From Rachicladosporium sp. CCFEE 5018 (lineage: Eukaryota > Ascomycota > Dothideomycetes > Cladosporiales > Cladosporiaceae): a stretch of 64,000 bases of DNA. Below the pieces are notes generated by a model. The model saw nothing but the letters and a program-made list of their open reading frames with translations, was not told the DNA's origin and made no database searches. A program made the translations under genes and the position numbers. Shown here in pieces: positions 44,526 to 55,185 of this stretch (within the stretch, counting starts at the first letter, position 1; the number at the start of each line of letters is the position of its first letter). The stretch spans positions 386,552 to 450,551 of the forward strand of contig KZ111155.1 in the NCBI GenBank assembly GCA_002077045.2. The letters run 5' to 3'.

Positions 44526-45513
44526 CTACTCATCATCGCCGATCTATGGTCTTGTCAGCACGGCATCCTGTGGTAGAGATTGAGCTTACGTACCTTCGGC
44601 GCCAGGTAGAACCTGAGGTAGCTGTTGTTCGATAGCCCGTACTCCACCAAAAGCGGCACCTCGTTGCTCAGACACAGCCTCACCCTGTCCGACAGACCTG
44701 CAGCCTTGCAGAAGTTGACCAAGTACTTCAACGAGAAGGTCAGAGCGACCGGCTCTGTCAGGGAAATGTCCACACTCTTTGCGTCATTCTCGACGTTCGT
44801 GTGTTGGCGCAATGAGACGGAACCGTTACCGATATCGCCTGTGCAGGTGAACTTGACGCCCTCCTTCGTGCACTCGATCGCGACTGCGTCTTGTTAGTCC
44901 CATGTTTGAACCAAGCCAATTGCTCATTCGTTGCCTACCAGACTCAGACAACGCCGACAGATCCCTGGTTATCCTCGAGAACTCCGAGCTCGGCAGCGTG
45001 ATCGTAGCCGCATACTCCGTATCCGGAATTCCCAAATGCTCCTGATCAATGTCCATCAACTTGATATCGTACTCGCTCAGCCGATCGCTCTCGGGGCTTT
45101 CGAACGTCAAGTTCACAACATCCGGCGCATCCTCCGCTTTGAGGGTGAGAATATCATCCCCTTGGGCGGCGCGCAGGACTTTCGTGAGCGAAGTGAGGTT
45201 GATGCCGAGAGCGATGTTGCGGTCGCAGCGGAAGGGCGAGAAGGATTCGGACTTGAGCATCATGCTCACGAGAGCGACGTGGGAGTTGTCCATGGCTTGG
45301 AGGGCGATGCCGGAGTCATTGCAGTCGAAGTTGCAGTCTTGGACGAGATCTTTGATTGCATCGACGACCTGCCATACTGTCAGTCGAGAGCACTCACAAT
45401 GTGTTAAACGATACCATGTACCCTCTTCAGCATCGCCGCCTGCTCCAATCGTGCCTCAAGCACTATGATGTTGTCAGCTTTGGTGACAGCGAGCCACTTG
45501 TGAGGAATGTACT
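44526..45513 (-). CDS. POL30: PCNA, DNA polymerase sliding clamp
   Basis: Five exons: complement 45513 (first base of ATG), 45422-45462, 44939-45368, 44594-44883 and 44526-44543, giving 259 residues, the normal length. The frame before LEARLEQAAMLKR reads ATA GTG, not ATG; splicing a 50-nt intron (donor gtacat at 45512, acceptor atcatag) joins an A to TG and restores the start. Recognisable parts are CDRNIALGINLTSLTKVL, the interdomain connecting loop IDQEHLGIPDTEY that binds PIP-box partners, and LTFSLKYLVNFCKAAGLS. The last exon is 18 nt and codes for IGDDE and the stop. PCNA forms a ring trimer on DNA as processivity factor for replication and repair. The start could alternatively be a non-ATG codon or lie further upstream. 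Confidence 0.93.
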
Positions 45514-45772
45514 CTTTGCGGTATTGTATGCTTCTCGGGGTACCACGCTCGTATGCTTCGTATTCGAGCGGTTTAGCGAGGCTTGCAATGGCAGATATGG
45601 GTTGGTGATTGTATATCGCAGCACCCAATATTTTGTGGCCAACGCGTTGACGCGTAGAGTGGGCAGTCGCGTCTGCACGGGCCATCAGCAAGTGATTCTC
45701 CCATAGCGTTCCATTGTTTTGACAACTTGGAGCAGCGTATCTACCCTCAGCAGACCATATCAGACGGCCGAG
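45514..45772. promoter_or_regulatory. Divergent PCNA/amidase promoter with two MluI cell-cycle boxes
   Basis: Only about 260 bp separate the PCNA start from the amidase start. It contains two acgcgt boxes two bases apart (45642-45647 and 45650-45655), the MCB element bound by the Mbp1-Swi6 factor at G1/S in yeasts. They lie about 130-140 bp upstream of the proposed PCNA start. A long frame crosses the region on the minus strand but would place these boxes inside coding sequence. Confidence 0.6.
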
Positions 45773-47562
45773 ATGGCATTCGAATCTCATGTCTCGTCCG
45801 ACGGTGACTTTGTCCTGCTACCAGCACGTAGTGGTCAGGCATCGATACCGTCTGTGTTCAAGGTGCCGAGACTGAAGGGTCACGACATGTACGAGATCAC
45901 GGTGAGTGAACTGCAGCAGCACTTCTCCAGCGGCGACATCACCAGCAAGGAGTACACTCAGTACTGTCTCAACCGTATACAAGCCTGCAATCCGTACCTC
46001 GAAGCTGTGATCGAGACCAACCCGGATGCTCTCAACATAGCGGAAGTTCTAGATCTCGAGCGGGCTTCAAAAAAGCTCAGAGGACCACTACATGGCATCC
46101 CTGTACTGGTGAAAGATGTATGTCCAGCCAAGGTAAGTGCTGCTAGATTTTATTGTTGACGTGACGCCAGAACATGGCCACCTCGGATCGCATGCAGACC
46201 ACTGCAGGCTCGTGGGCATTGCTCGGTAGCATCGTGCCCAAGGACGCTCACATCGTATCTCTACTTCGTGAAGCTGGGGCTGTGATCCTCGGCAAGTCAA
46301 ACCTCGACGAATGGGCTGGCATGCGGTGCAGCTACTACAGTACTGGCTTCTCTGCTCGAGGTGGCCAATGTCGCAACCCATTTGATCTCACACGAGAGCC
46401 ATCAGGTAGCTCTTCAGGAAGTGCCGTAGGTGTCAGTGCGAACCTAGTGCCTCTCGCATTTGGCACGGAGACGGACACTTCGATCATCGGCCCAGCACTT
46501 GCCAATGGCGTTGTGGGCATCAAGCCGACTGTTGGTCTGACTTCGAGAGGAGGTGTAATCCCGGTCTCCGAGACTCAGGATAGTGTTGGACCATTCGGAC
46601 GCACTGTGGCGGATGCAGTGCTCGCACTCGACGTGATCGCTGGGGCCGACGATGACGATAAGTTCTCGACACAGCCCGGCAGAAAGCAGCCAAGCAGCTA
46701 CTTCGCCTACGTGACAGACAGGCGCAGTCTCAAAGATGCAACATTTGGCTTACCCATGAAGCGCTTCTGGGATGTGGCACCTGCGCCGCAGCGTGCAGTA
46801 GTCGAGAAAGTCATCAATCTCATCAGGAGAGCAGGCGCTACGATCGTAGAGGTAGACATGCCATGCGCTGAAGAGCGTCTGCATACGGACGGTCGCTGGG
46901 ACTGGGAAAGGTACGGTGAGTCCGATCCGGCAAAGTCGGAGATCACGGTGAGCAAGGTACAGACATACTACCTGATGGAGCGTTACTTAAGTCAGTTGAA
47001 GAACACGCCAATGCGTACCCTGGAAGATATCGTTGCCTATAACGACGAGAACAGTGGTGCGGAGGGAGGTAAACCAGATCAACTCCCAGCCTTTCCGTAT
47101 GGTCAAGATTTGTTCCATCGATGCGTTGCAACAAAAGGCATCAAAAACGACACATACTACTCAGCTCTCCATCATTGCCAATCCCAATGTCGCGAGAACG
47201 GCATCGACGCAGCACTCATGTACACCAATCCCACCACCAAGATATCCCAAACCCTCGACGCGCTCCTCTTCTGCGACATCAAGATGGGGGGCCAGTGCAT
47301 CGCAGCACAAGCCGGCTATCCCATCATCTCCGTTCCCGTCGGTCTAGACCCAGACGGCATGCCAGTCAGTCTCACGCTGCAGCATACGGCGTGGGAGGAA
47401 ACACGGCTCGTCAAGTGGGCAAGTGCGATCGAGGACTTAGTGCTGCATGAGCTGCGTCTGAGGCCGACACCGACGTTCAAGAACCATCTGAGGAAGAACG
47501 TCCCGGTTGAGTATGCTTGGAAGTATCCGGGGGCGCCGAAGTGGGGAAGTAGTAGGGTTTGA
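45773..47562 (+). CDS. Amidase-signature family hydrolase
   Basis: Two exons (45773-46117, 46171-47562; 53-nt intron) give 578 residues. The donor gtatgt at 46118 was preferred to the gtaagt 15 bases later because it gives VLVKDNMATSD, the conserved arrangement. The Ser-cisSer-Lys triad is visible: Lys114 in VLVKD, the cis-Ser in GSSSGSAVG, and the nucleophile Ser in TETDTSIIGPA. A threonine stands where many relatives have glycine before that serine. The family hydrolyses amide bonds of very varied substrates (acetamide, fatty amides, peptides) and also includes GatA. The substrate here is unknown; fungal members of this type are often simply amidases. The gene is divergent from PCNA. Confidence 0.9.
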
Positions 47563-48132
47563 GGTACGCGATACAGCATCGATTCGCTGCTCGCTCAGGA
47601 ATTCCGAGATCTATTTGCAGTGCCTTACCGTGGCTCTCTCAAAGGTCTGGAAGAAGTGCCTTGTGCTAGTATAACGTGCGCCATGAGTGGTGTCTCGAAC
47701 CCGGTAAATCAGCGATAAATTCTCTCCTGGCCGCTTGCTGTCCATGCTCGCGGACCTACAGCTCTCGCCAGGATCTCCGGACGACTTTTGGCTGTCATGG
47801 CTTAGTATATAGACGCTTGAGGCATAAGGCCACAGAACCCCAGGCGTAGCACGCTTCGGGCAGACTAGCCACATCTTATCAGCCCTTGCCATCCAACACA
47901 GAATTGCATCCGGGATCCGGGATGGTGTGAAGCACTCCTCGGATGCAATTCAAAGTTCTCGCGGGGTCAGCAGTTTCCCCGCCCACCAGCTGTGTACACA
48001 CCGACAATGCAATAGAACGACCGCAACGCGACATGCAATACATTGAAAGCATCGGACCTGAAATTGAAGGTGACACAGTGGGACTACCACACCCTGACAT
48101 CGAGCTTTGCAAGGAAGCTGAACATAGCCTAC
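47563..48132. other. Intergenic, 570 bp
   Basis: This holds the 3' flank of the amidase and the promoter of the SDR gene. From 47698 it is duplicated at 53674 onwards. No gene was recognised. Confidence 0.5.
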
Positions 48133-49178
48133 ATGGCATCAACACGTAAGACTGCCTACATCACAGGCGCAGCCTCGGGAATTGGCCTCGCCGTCGCCCG
48201 CTCCCTCAGCACTCGCGGCTACACCATAGCGCTCGGCGACCTCAACCTTGCCGCCGCCCAGAAAGCTCTCGCCACCCTTGACAACCCCGACTCCATCGCC
48301 GTCGAAGTCGATGTCTCCTCCTGGGAGTCACAGCTCAAAGCCTTCGAAACCGTTATCTCGAAGCTCGGTAAGCTGGATTTCGTGATCGTCAACGCTGGAG
48401 TAGGCGAAAGGGTGTTCGTGCCGAATGACGGTGGCAAAGGGACGGGTTTTGTTAAACCGGATCTGACGGTCATGAATGTTGATCTGAATGGTTTCGTGTA
48501 TACGACGAGTCTTGCGATCCAGCAGATGAGAAGGCAGGAGGCGCAAGGGGGATGGAGGGGAAAGAGTAAGTGCCTCCATCCAACCTCGACTTAGGCTATG
48601 AAGCGGGGAAATGCGGACCAAGACCAGTGAAGCTGACCTCAGATATAGTCGTCGGAACTGCGAGCGTCTGTGGTTTCTATTGCGTACCGAGTAAGCCTAC
48701 ATCCCTGCAATCGTTTACGCCATCAGCACAAAATGACGGACCTACACCACAGCTCTGCCAATCTATACCGCAGCAAAACAGTAAGTCCAAGTCTCGGCAC
48801 TGGAAATTGTAAAGAGTCTTTAGACGTTGACATATATCCAGCGGTGCCGTCGGCTTCGTCCGCTCCTATGGCAAATACCTCCCCGAAGAGCAGATCTCCC
48901 TCAACGCAGTCTGCCCTCATGTACTCCGCACCGGCATCAGTACGAGCGCCTTCTACGACTCCCTCGAGAGTCAGCGTCTGCTAGTGCCTATGACTGGTGT
49001 CGTCAAGGCATTCGAGCACTTCATCGATAGTGAAGATAGTGGCGAGTGCATGGAGATTGGTCCTGGGAATGTTCTAGAGATCCGCAAAGCACCTGAGGTG
49101 GTCAATGCGGATAGCAAGCAGTTGAACGAGCTGCTATACCATCGTGGGCGGCCGTTGCATCTTGCGAAGGAAACGTAG
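48133..49178 (+). CDS. Short-chain dehydrogenase/reductase (Z copy)
   Basis: Four exons (48133-48565, 48649-48690, 48753-48780, 48842-49178; introns 83, 62 and 61 nt) give 279 residues. Two internal exons are only 42 and 28 nt. The Rossmann motif TGAASGIG lies near residue 11, the acidic D of LGDLN after strand 2 suggests NAD(H) preference, NAG marks strand 4, and the catalytic YTAAK spans exon 3. GAVGFVRSYGKYL then follows, as in the 15-hydroxyprostaglandin-dehydrogenase-like group of SDRs. ATG 48133 begins directly before the first beta strand; an in-frame ATG 30 codons upstream is less likely. The substrate is unknown. Confidence 0.88.
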
Positions 49179-49211
49179 GAGAGTAATGTAATTGGAAAGC
49201 GCCAAAGCATT

Positions 49212-50705
49212 TCAGCGCGCGGTCTTGTTGTCAGACGAAGAGTCCACATGACTCGCATGCGCCAGTAAAAACTTGCAGCAAGTCAACGTATACTTGCAGG
49301 CTCGCGTCCACTGTTCTTCTTGACCGAAGTTGCCAAGCTTGATGCTCACCTCGCCGATCTTGTCCTTGACAATCTTGTATGGCAGCTTTGGGCCGGCTGC
49401 ACCGGATCTGGTCCCTGGCGACCGTTCGACTTGCTCGCCAACTTGCCGCACGCAGTCCAGAAAGGCTACCATACTGCTGTCGAAGCTTCGATGAAGGAGA
49501 CCGAAGCTGAGTGGTACGTCGCCGGCGGTGAAGAGGTCGAAGGTAGTGCCGGCCGGCTTGTCTGAGGATGACGAGGGGGTCGACTGGCTAGTCTTCTCGA
49601 TCTTCGAAGTCGAGCCTATGGGGTGTAATTTCCAGCCAGCGAGTGTGACGCCCAGATTTTCGGCCACAACAACGAGTAGCAGCAGTGCCTGACCCCACGC
49701 CGCATTGATCTCGGCCCAGTCCACTGGGTGATCTGGCAGACGCCCCAGTCGTAGCCCATTGATAGTTCCAAACAAGCCGTCGTGTGAGATACTGAAGCTG
49801 TCATTGTAGACATTTGTACGCTGCAGAGCTCCAAGTACTTTTGTGTCGTGAGCAAGTCGGCTCTCCAGACTGTCTCGCTCCTCCTGCACGGCAGTCAATT
49901 CCGCAGCGCAAGCATTTCGCTCTCGCCAGAACTGCTCCTCTTCGTCGTCGAGATCTTCGGCTTCGCCATCAAGAGCGGCAATCTCCTCTTCCATCATTGC
50001 CTTCTCAGCCTCAAGTGCCTCTAGCTCGGTAAGTGCTTGACGTTCGCGCCTTTTGGCGTCGTCAAGAGCCTTCTTCGTCAGAGCCTTCTCCTCGTCAGTA
50101 GGCACGTCGTCTTGCGCAGATTTCAAGAACTGCACGTAAGCATCGCGCTCACGAGTGACAGCCAACTGACGCTTGTGGAGACCATCGAGAACGAGCTCGG
50201 TACACTCGGTGCAGATTGGGTGATCGATGTCTGAACGTGCTGATAGGATCTCAAAGAGCCGCATCGTTTGCTCCAGCTTCTGTGCTGTGATTGCAGACTT
50301 CTCCGATGTGACGTCTGCAGGAGCCTTCTTGCCACCTGGCTTACCCTTCGCAGGAGTGGGGACCACTTCACCGGGCCCTTCAGGCGCCAGCTGCGACTCC
50401 GTGAGCATAATGTAGCTCATGTCCGGACGAAGCTTATCAGATGCGTGCTTTTCAACTGCACTCGGGCGCTTGTGAATTGGAGGGCCAGCCTCCTGAGAAA
50501 CCTCATCGTAGTGCTGCTTTCGTTCCTTGGCAGCTGCTGAACGTGGTGCGTCGGGCGCCTTCGGCTCCAGCGAAGGCGCGGCGTCTGCCAGGATCTTGAA
50601 AGAAGCAGGGTTGAGGTCATTCAGCGAGTCGTCTACCTTGAGTGGCGTGCGACATTTCTGGCAAATGAGAAAGTCCATGTTGGCTTTGATTAGAGTCCGA
50701 GGCAC
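49212..50705 (-). CDS. ATG6: Atg6/Vps30/Beclin-1 (Z copy)
   Basis: A single exon of 497 codons; the second Met (ATG 50678, MDFLICQKC) may be the true start because homology begins there. CQKCRTPLKVDDSL is the conserved N-terminal Cys motif, SYIMLTESQ the short segment before the coiled coil, and a long charged coiled coil covers about residues 180-290 (ALTELEALEAEKAMMEEEIA and on). The BARA domain follows from YNDSFSISHDGLFGTINGL to the C-terminus. Atg6 is a subunit of the Vps34 PI3-kinase complexes for autophagy and endosomal sorting. It ends 33 bp from the SDR stop, the two genes converging, and starts about 350 bp from SCM3 on the other strand. Confidence 0.93.
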   Translation of the reverse strand: MPRTLIKANMDFLICQKCRTPLKVDDSLNDLNPASFKILADAAPSLEPKAPDAPRSAAAKERKQHYDEVSQEAGPPIHKRPSAVEKHASDKLRPDMSYIMLTESQLAPEGPGEVVPTPAKGKPGGKKAPADVTSEKSAITAQKLEQTMRLFEILSARSDIDHPICTECTELVLDGLHKRQLAVTRERDAYVQFLKSAQDDVPTDEEKALTKKALDDAKRRERQALTELEALEAEKAMMEEEIAALDGEAEDLDDEEEQFWRERNACAAELTAVQEERDSLESRLAHDTKVLGALQRTNVYNDSFSISHDGLFGTINGLRLGRLPDHPVDWAEINAAWGQALLLLVVVAENLGVTLAGWKLHPIGSTSKIEKTSQSTPSSSSDKPAGTTFDLFTAGDVPLSFGLLHRSFDSSMVAFLDCVRQVGEQVERSPGTRSGAAGPKLPYKIVKDKIGEVSIKLGNFGQEEQWTRACKYTLTCCKFLLAHASHVDSSSDNKTAR

Positions 50706-51058
50706 ATGTCCGGTTGTGAAGGGTCTGTTGTCGATGTAGTTGGTGCCAGCTTCCGGCCCAGATTCATAGTGACCACGCCCCTCACGGCACAGTCGACGTT
50801 ATTAGCTGAATCATGCGGCCTGTAAGACCGTTGGTATGAAGAAGTGAAGTGAATGTTTGCGGTATGGGATCCTCGTTAAGCTTACATTTAGCGCGGTTAC
50901 TTCCAGCGGCTTACCCCGTTCGGGAAGCCGCTACACAGCGCGCCTGCTCTCCTCCACATCGCGTCTGGAGATCAACACTTTGACGCGGTGTCGATGGGCA
51001 TGGAATTTTACTCAGAGTACACCATACCAATGCAGGCAGCATCGGAACAGCGATCGCG
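50706..51058. other. Divergent ATG6/SCM3 promoter region, 353 bp
   Basis: It contains a palindrome at 50905-50932 (agcggctt ... aagccgct, with a short loop). The counterpart in contig W is at 56880-56905. No gene was recognised. Confidence 0.5.
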
Positions 51059-53573
51059 ATGGAGCAGTACTTCCGCACGAGGGCGGATGTCGATGATCCA
51101 GACTTGCAGCAAGTCCGGCGCAAGAACGACAGCAAGTTGAAATCACGGTTCGAGCATATCTTCGCGAAGTATGAGAAGGATTTTACAGGCATCGGCGATG
51201 AGATCGATCTGGATACTGGGGAGATCGTTGTCGACAATGGTCACCTTGAAAGTATGCGACATGAGGTCGATCCAGGCAAGGAAGCTGGAGCACAGCTGGT
51301 GCGTGCTTTCACCGACGATTTAGAGATCGCGGGTGCCGAAAGCGGATCAGACGACGATGCGGATGAGCCAACGGATGCGGGAGCCACGACTGAAGCAACG
51401 CCAGAGGTGGACGATCAGCTCGAAATTGATGAGGAGAGCGAATCTGGGTATACAAGCAGTGGCATCATCATGAATGACAGCCGGCCAGCAAGCTCTCGAT
51501 CGACGCCTGTTGATCTCGATATACCCTCGATGGTTGCAGGGGAAATCTTGAGAACAGATGCAGCCAGGACGAGGAAGCGGAAGCGCGGCCTGCCGGACCA
51601 TACTTTACGCGAAAGGGCAGGCTCACAAGTGACCTCGCAAAGCGCATCATCAAGTTCAAGCTCACGCGCTGCCTCGCCAATGACGCTGCTTGAGAACATC
51701 CCATTTCTAAAAGAGTCTATGCGAGCGATGCAGGAGAAAGCCAGGCCTGGTGAGGCTCTAGATGCTGGCACCATCAAGGAGCTCGGCCAGAGTATCGCCT
51801 CGCAGCTTGCGCAGTACATGTCTGGTGCAGATGTCACATCGACGCAAGCTTCCGCGGTCATGTCCCAGCCCAGGCACTTAGCACCATGGGAGTTTCCGGA
51901 GCTGCCGGGCGACAGACGGACACGAACCCCAAGCCCTCCGCCACTGCAGATGCCTTCGTCAGTGGCTAGACTTGTGATGTCTCCTGGTGGAGGTGGCTCA
52001 CTTTGGGCGCCCATGGTCCATCCGCGTCAGCGCAAAAGACGGCGCACCAAGCTGAGGCAAGTTACCGTTGACCTCGCGCTGGAGAGCGATGGAGACGATC
52101 CGCTGTCCAGCGACTCACCGCACCACTCTGTGGAGCCTTCACATGTTCCTGAGGATACTGCACAGCTCAGATTGGAGCTCCAAGACGCCGCACAGACCGA
52201 GCCCAAGCGTGCATGTACTAATTGTGGCGACTCGTCCACGCCGAACTTCAGGAAGGGCCCGAACGGCGATCTTTGCAACGCATGTGGCATGTACTACTAT
52301 CGATATGGTCTACTCAAGCCACCGTATAACCCTGAGCCGTCTCCACCGCGACCTGAGCCACACCCTGGCACGTTCTCGGTGCTCGTACCATCGGGTCATT
52401 CCGCTTTCGGATTTGGCGAGTTGACAGATTACGACATTCCCATGACACCAGCAACAGACAGGGGATCTGTGTACACTGCAAACACAGCACGCAGGATCGT
52501 GGCTGGTAACGTACGGATGTCACGCTTCACGCAGGACGAAGATGAGATCATCATCAAGTGTCGCGAAGTCGACGATCTGCCGTGGGAAGCTATCGGGCGT
52601 CTGGTTTCTGGCCGCTCAGCTTATGCTGTGCAAGGACACTACAGTCGAACACTACGAAGCGGTCCTTCTGTGGCGCGCACTGCACTGCTGGAGCAAGGCT
52701 ATCGTGTATTGCGTTTAGAGTCTGTCGTCAAGGAACCCGAGATCATCGTGATCGACGATGATGAGCGAGACGAAATGTTGCAAGCGGGCACGGAGTCAAG
52801 TTCAGTCATCGATCCAGCGTTGACCGGCGAAAGTCTGTTCATACCCGACACTGCTTCGCAAAGCGTGAAGTCTGCCCGTCGCACAGCCTACCCTACACCC
52901 GAAGACGGTGTCTGCCGTGTCTTCAAGCGCTTCAGTGCGCAAGAAGATGCCGACATTCGCAAGCTGCGCGAGGACGATCGCTTGAGCTGGGCAGAGATTG
53001 CTCCCAAGGTTCCTGGCCGCACGCTCTTGAGTGTGCAGAAGCATTATCGCCGGCAGCTCGTGCCGAAATCACTGCAGATGTTCGATGAAGACGGCAACCC
53101 GGTCATTGCATCGCACGTGGAGCCTTTCTCCGGCTTCAGAAACGAGCAAAAGGAGGAAGAAGAAGACAACCTCATCCGCAAGATGCGCGAAGAAGAATGC
53201 ATGACGTTTGCTGAGATGACCGAGTACCTCACTGGCCGTACTGAGGAGTTCCTGGGCAAGCGGTATGCTTATCTCAAAGCCTGTGATATTCTGTCGTCCC
53301 ACAAACGGACACCACCACTCAGTGCGTCCGGGCTTGAGAGTCCTGGTGGTGCGCAGAGGCTTACCGTCGGCGAGATCTACGGCGCATCACGAGCTCGGCC
53401 GTCGCCGTCGGCATTCAGCGCAGTAAAGAAGCCCTTGCCATGGCAGTATAACTCGGGCTTAGCTAATCCTTCGTACGGAAGTGCTGCGTTAGCTAGGAAC
53501 AGAGCCAGCGTGCCGCAGATGCCCTCCAAGACTCCACAACAATCGCGATACACAGCTGGGGAGATGGGCTTTG
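51059..53573 (+). CDS. SCM3: Scm3-type CENP-A chaperone with GATA finger and Myb repeats, cut by gap (Z copy)
   Basis: The frame is open from ATG 51059 into the gap at 53574, 838 codons. Residues about 16-75 form the Scm3 domain: KLKSRFEHIFAKYEKDF, then GDEIDLDTGEIVVDNGHL, the motif that binds the centromeric histone CENP-A. A GATA-type finger (CTNC...CNAC, about residues 385-410) and three Myb/SANT-like repeats (SRFTQDEDEI, KRFSAQEDADI, EEDNLIRKM) follow. The remainder of the gene is present only in contig W. No internal lesion is visible; truncation is due to the assembly. Confidence 0.85.
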
Positions 53574-53673
53574 NNNNNNNNNNNNNNNNNNNNNNNNNNN
53601 NNNNNNNNNNNNNNNNNNNNNNNNNNNNNNNNNNNNNNNNNNNNNNNNNNNNNNNNNNNNNNNNNNNNNNNNN
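53574..53673. other. Assembly gap, 100 N
   Basis: Exactly 100 unknown bases inside the SCM3 frame of contig Z. The following contig W restarts at the position equivalent to 47698, so the true distance is negative. Confidence 0.98.
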
Positions 53674-54108
53674 AACCCGGTAAATCAGCGATAAATTCTC
53701 TCCTGGCCGCTTGCTGTCCATGCTCGCGGACCTACAGCTCTCGCCAGGATCTCCGGACGACTTTTGGCTGTCACGGCTTAGTATATAGACGCTTGAGGCA
53801 TAAGGCCACAGAACTCCAGGCGTAGCACGCTTCGGGCAGACTAGCCACATCTTATCAACCATTGCCATCCAACACAGAATTGCATCCGGGATCCGGGATG
53901 GTGTGAAGCACTCCTCGGATGCAATTCAAAGTTCTCGCGGGGTCAGCAGTTTCCCCGCCCACCAGCTGTGTACACACCGACAATGCAATAGAACGACCGC
54001 AACGCGACATGCAATACATTGAAATCATCGGACCTGAAATTGAAGGTGACACAGTGGGACTACCACACCCTGACATCGAGCTTTGCAAGGAAGCTGAACA
54101 TACCCTAC
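53674..54108. other. Start of contig W, SDR promoter region, 435 bp
   Basis: Counterpart of 47698-48132. No gene was recognised. Confidence 0.45.
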
Positions 54109-55152
54109 ATGGCATCAACACGTAAGACTGCCTACATCACAGGCGCAGCCTCGGGAATTGGCCTCGCCGTCGCCCGCTCCCTCAGCACTCGCGGCTACAC
54201 CATAGCGCTCGGCGACCTCAACCTTGCCGCCGCCCAGAAAGCTCTCGCCACCCTTGACAACCCCGACTCCATCGCCGTCGAAGTCGATGTCTCCTCCTGG
54301 GAGTCACAGCTCAAAGCCTTCGAAACCGTTATCTCGAAGCTCGGTAGGCTGGATGTCGTGATCGTCAACGCTGGAGTAGGCGAAAGGGTGTTCGTGCCGA
54401 ATGACGGTGGCAAAGGGAGGGGTTTTGTTAAACCGGATCTGACGGTCATGAATGTTGATCTGAATGGTTTCGTGTATACGACGAGTCTTGCGATCCAGCA
54501 GATGAGAAGGCAGGAGGCGCAAGGGGGATGGAGGGGAAAGAGTAAGTGCCTCCATCCAACCTCGACTTAGGCTATGAAGCGGAGGATGCGACCAAGACCA
54601 GTGAAGCTGAACTCAGATATAGTCGTGGGAACTGCGAGCGTCTGTGGTTTCTATTGCGTACCGAGTAAGCCTACATCCCTGCAATCGTTCACGCCGTCAG
54701 CATAGAATGACTGACCTACACCACAGCTCTGCCAATCTATACCGCAGCAAAACAGTAAGTCCAAGTCTCCGCACTGGAAACTGCAAAGAATTTTTAGACG
54801 TTGACATATATCCAGCGGTGCCGTCGGCTTCGTCCGCTCCTATGGCAAATACCTCCCCGAAGAGCAGATCTCCCTCAACGCAGTCTGCCCTCATGTACTA
54901 CGCACAGGCATCAGTACGAGCGCCTTCTACGACTCCCTCGAAAGTAAGCGTCTGCTAGTGCCTATGACTGGTGTCGTCAAGGCATTCGAGCACTTCATCG
55001 ATAGTGAAGATAGTGGCGAGTGCATGGAAATCGGTCCTGGGGATGTTCTAGAGATCCGCAAAGCACCTGAGGTGGTCAATACGGAGAGCAAGCAGTTGAA
55101 CGAGCTGCTATACCATCGTGGGAGGCCGTTGCATCTTGCGAAGGAAACCTAG
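54109..55152 (+). CDS. Short-chain dehydrogenase/reductase (W copy)
   Basis: Exons 54109-54541, 54623-54664, 54727-54754 and 54816-55152 give 279 residues with the same catalytic and cofactor motifs as the Z copy. Differences include KLDF to RLDV just before the NAG strand, and ESQR to ESKR late in the protein. All splice sites are kept; the first intron is two bases shorter. Confidence 0.88.
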
Positions 55153-55185
55153 GAGAGTAATGTAATTGGAAAGCGCCAAAGCATT

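Larger units (their letters stand above)
47698..53573. repeat. Copy Z of a second, ~5.9-kb duplicated segment
   Basis: Matches 53674-59547 in order and orientation with an offset of 5976 falling to 5974. It contains the SDR gene, ATG6 and the first two thirds of SCM3. Differences are scattered substitutions and few indels. Confidence 0.9.

Noticed and set aside
45404..45790. 128-codon frame leading into PCNA as an N-terminal extension
   Set aside because: It has no resemblance to known sequence, would place the MluI boxes inside coding sequence, and would make PCNA far longer than the usual 258-260 residues.
46118..46132. Later donor (gtaagt at 46133) in the amidase, adding five residues VCPAK
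   Set aside because: The earlier gtatgt donor gives the conserved VKDNMAT without an insertion. The later site might be used as a minor form.
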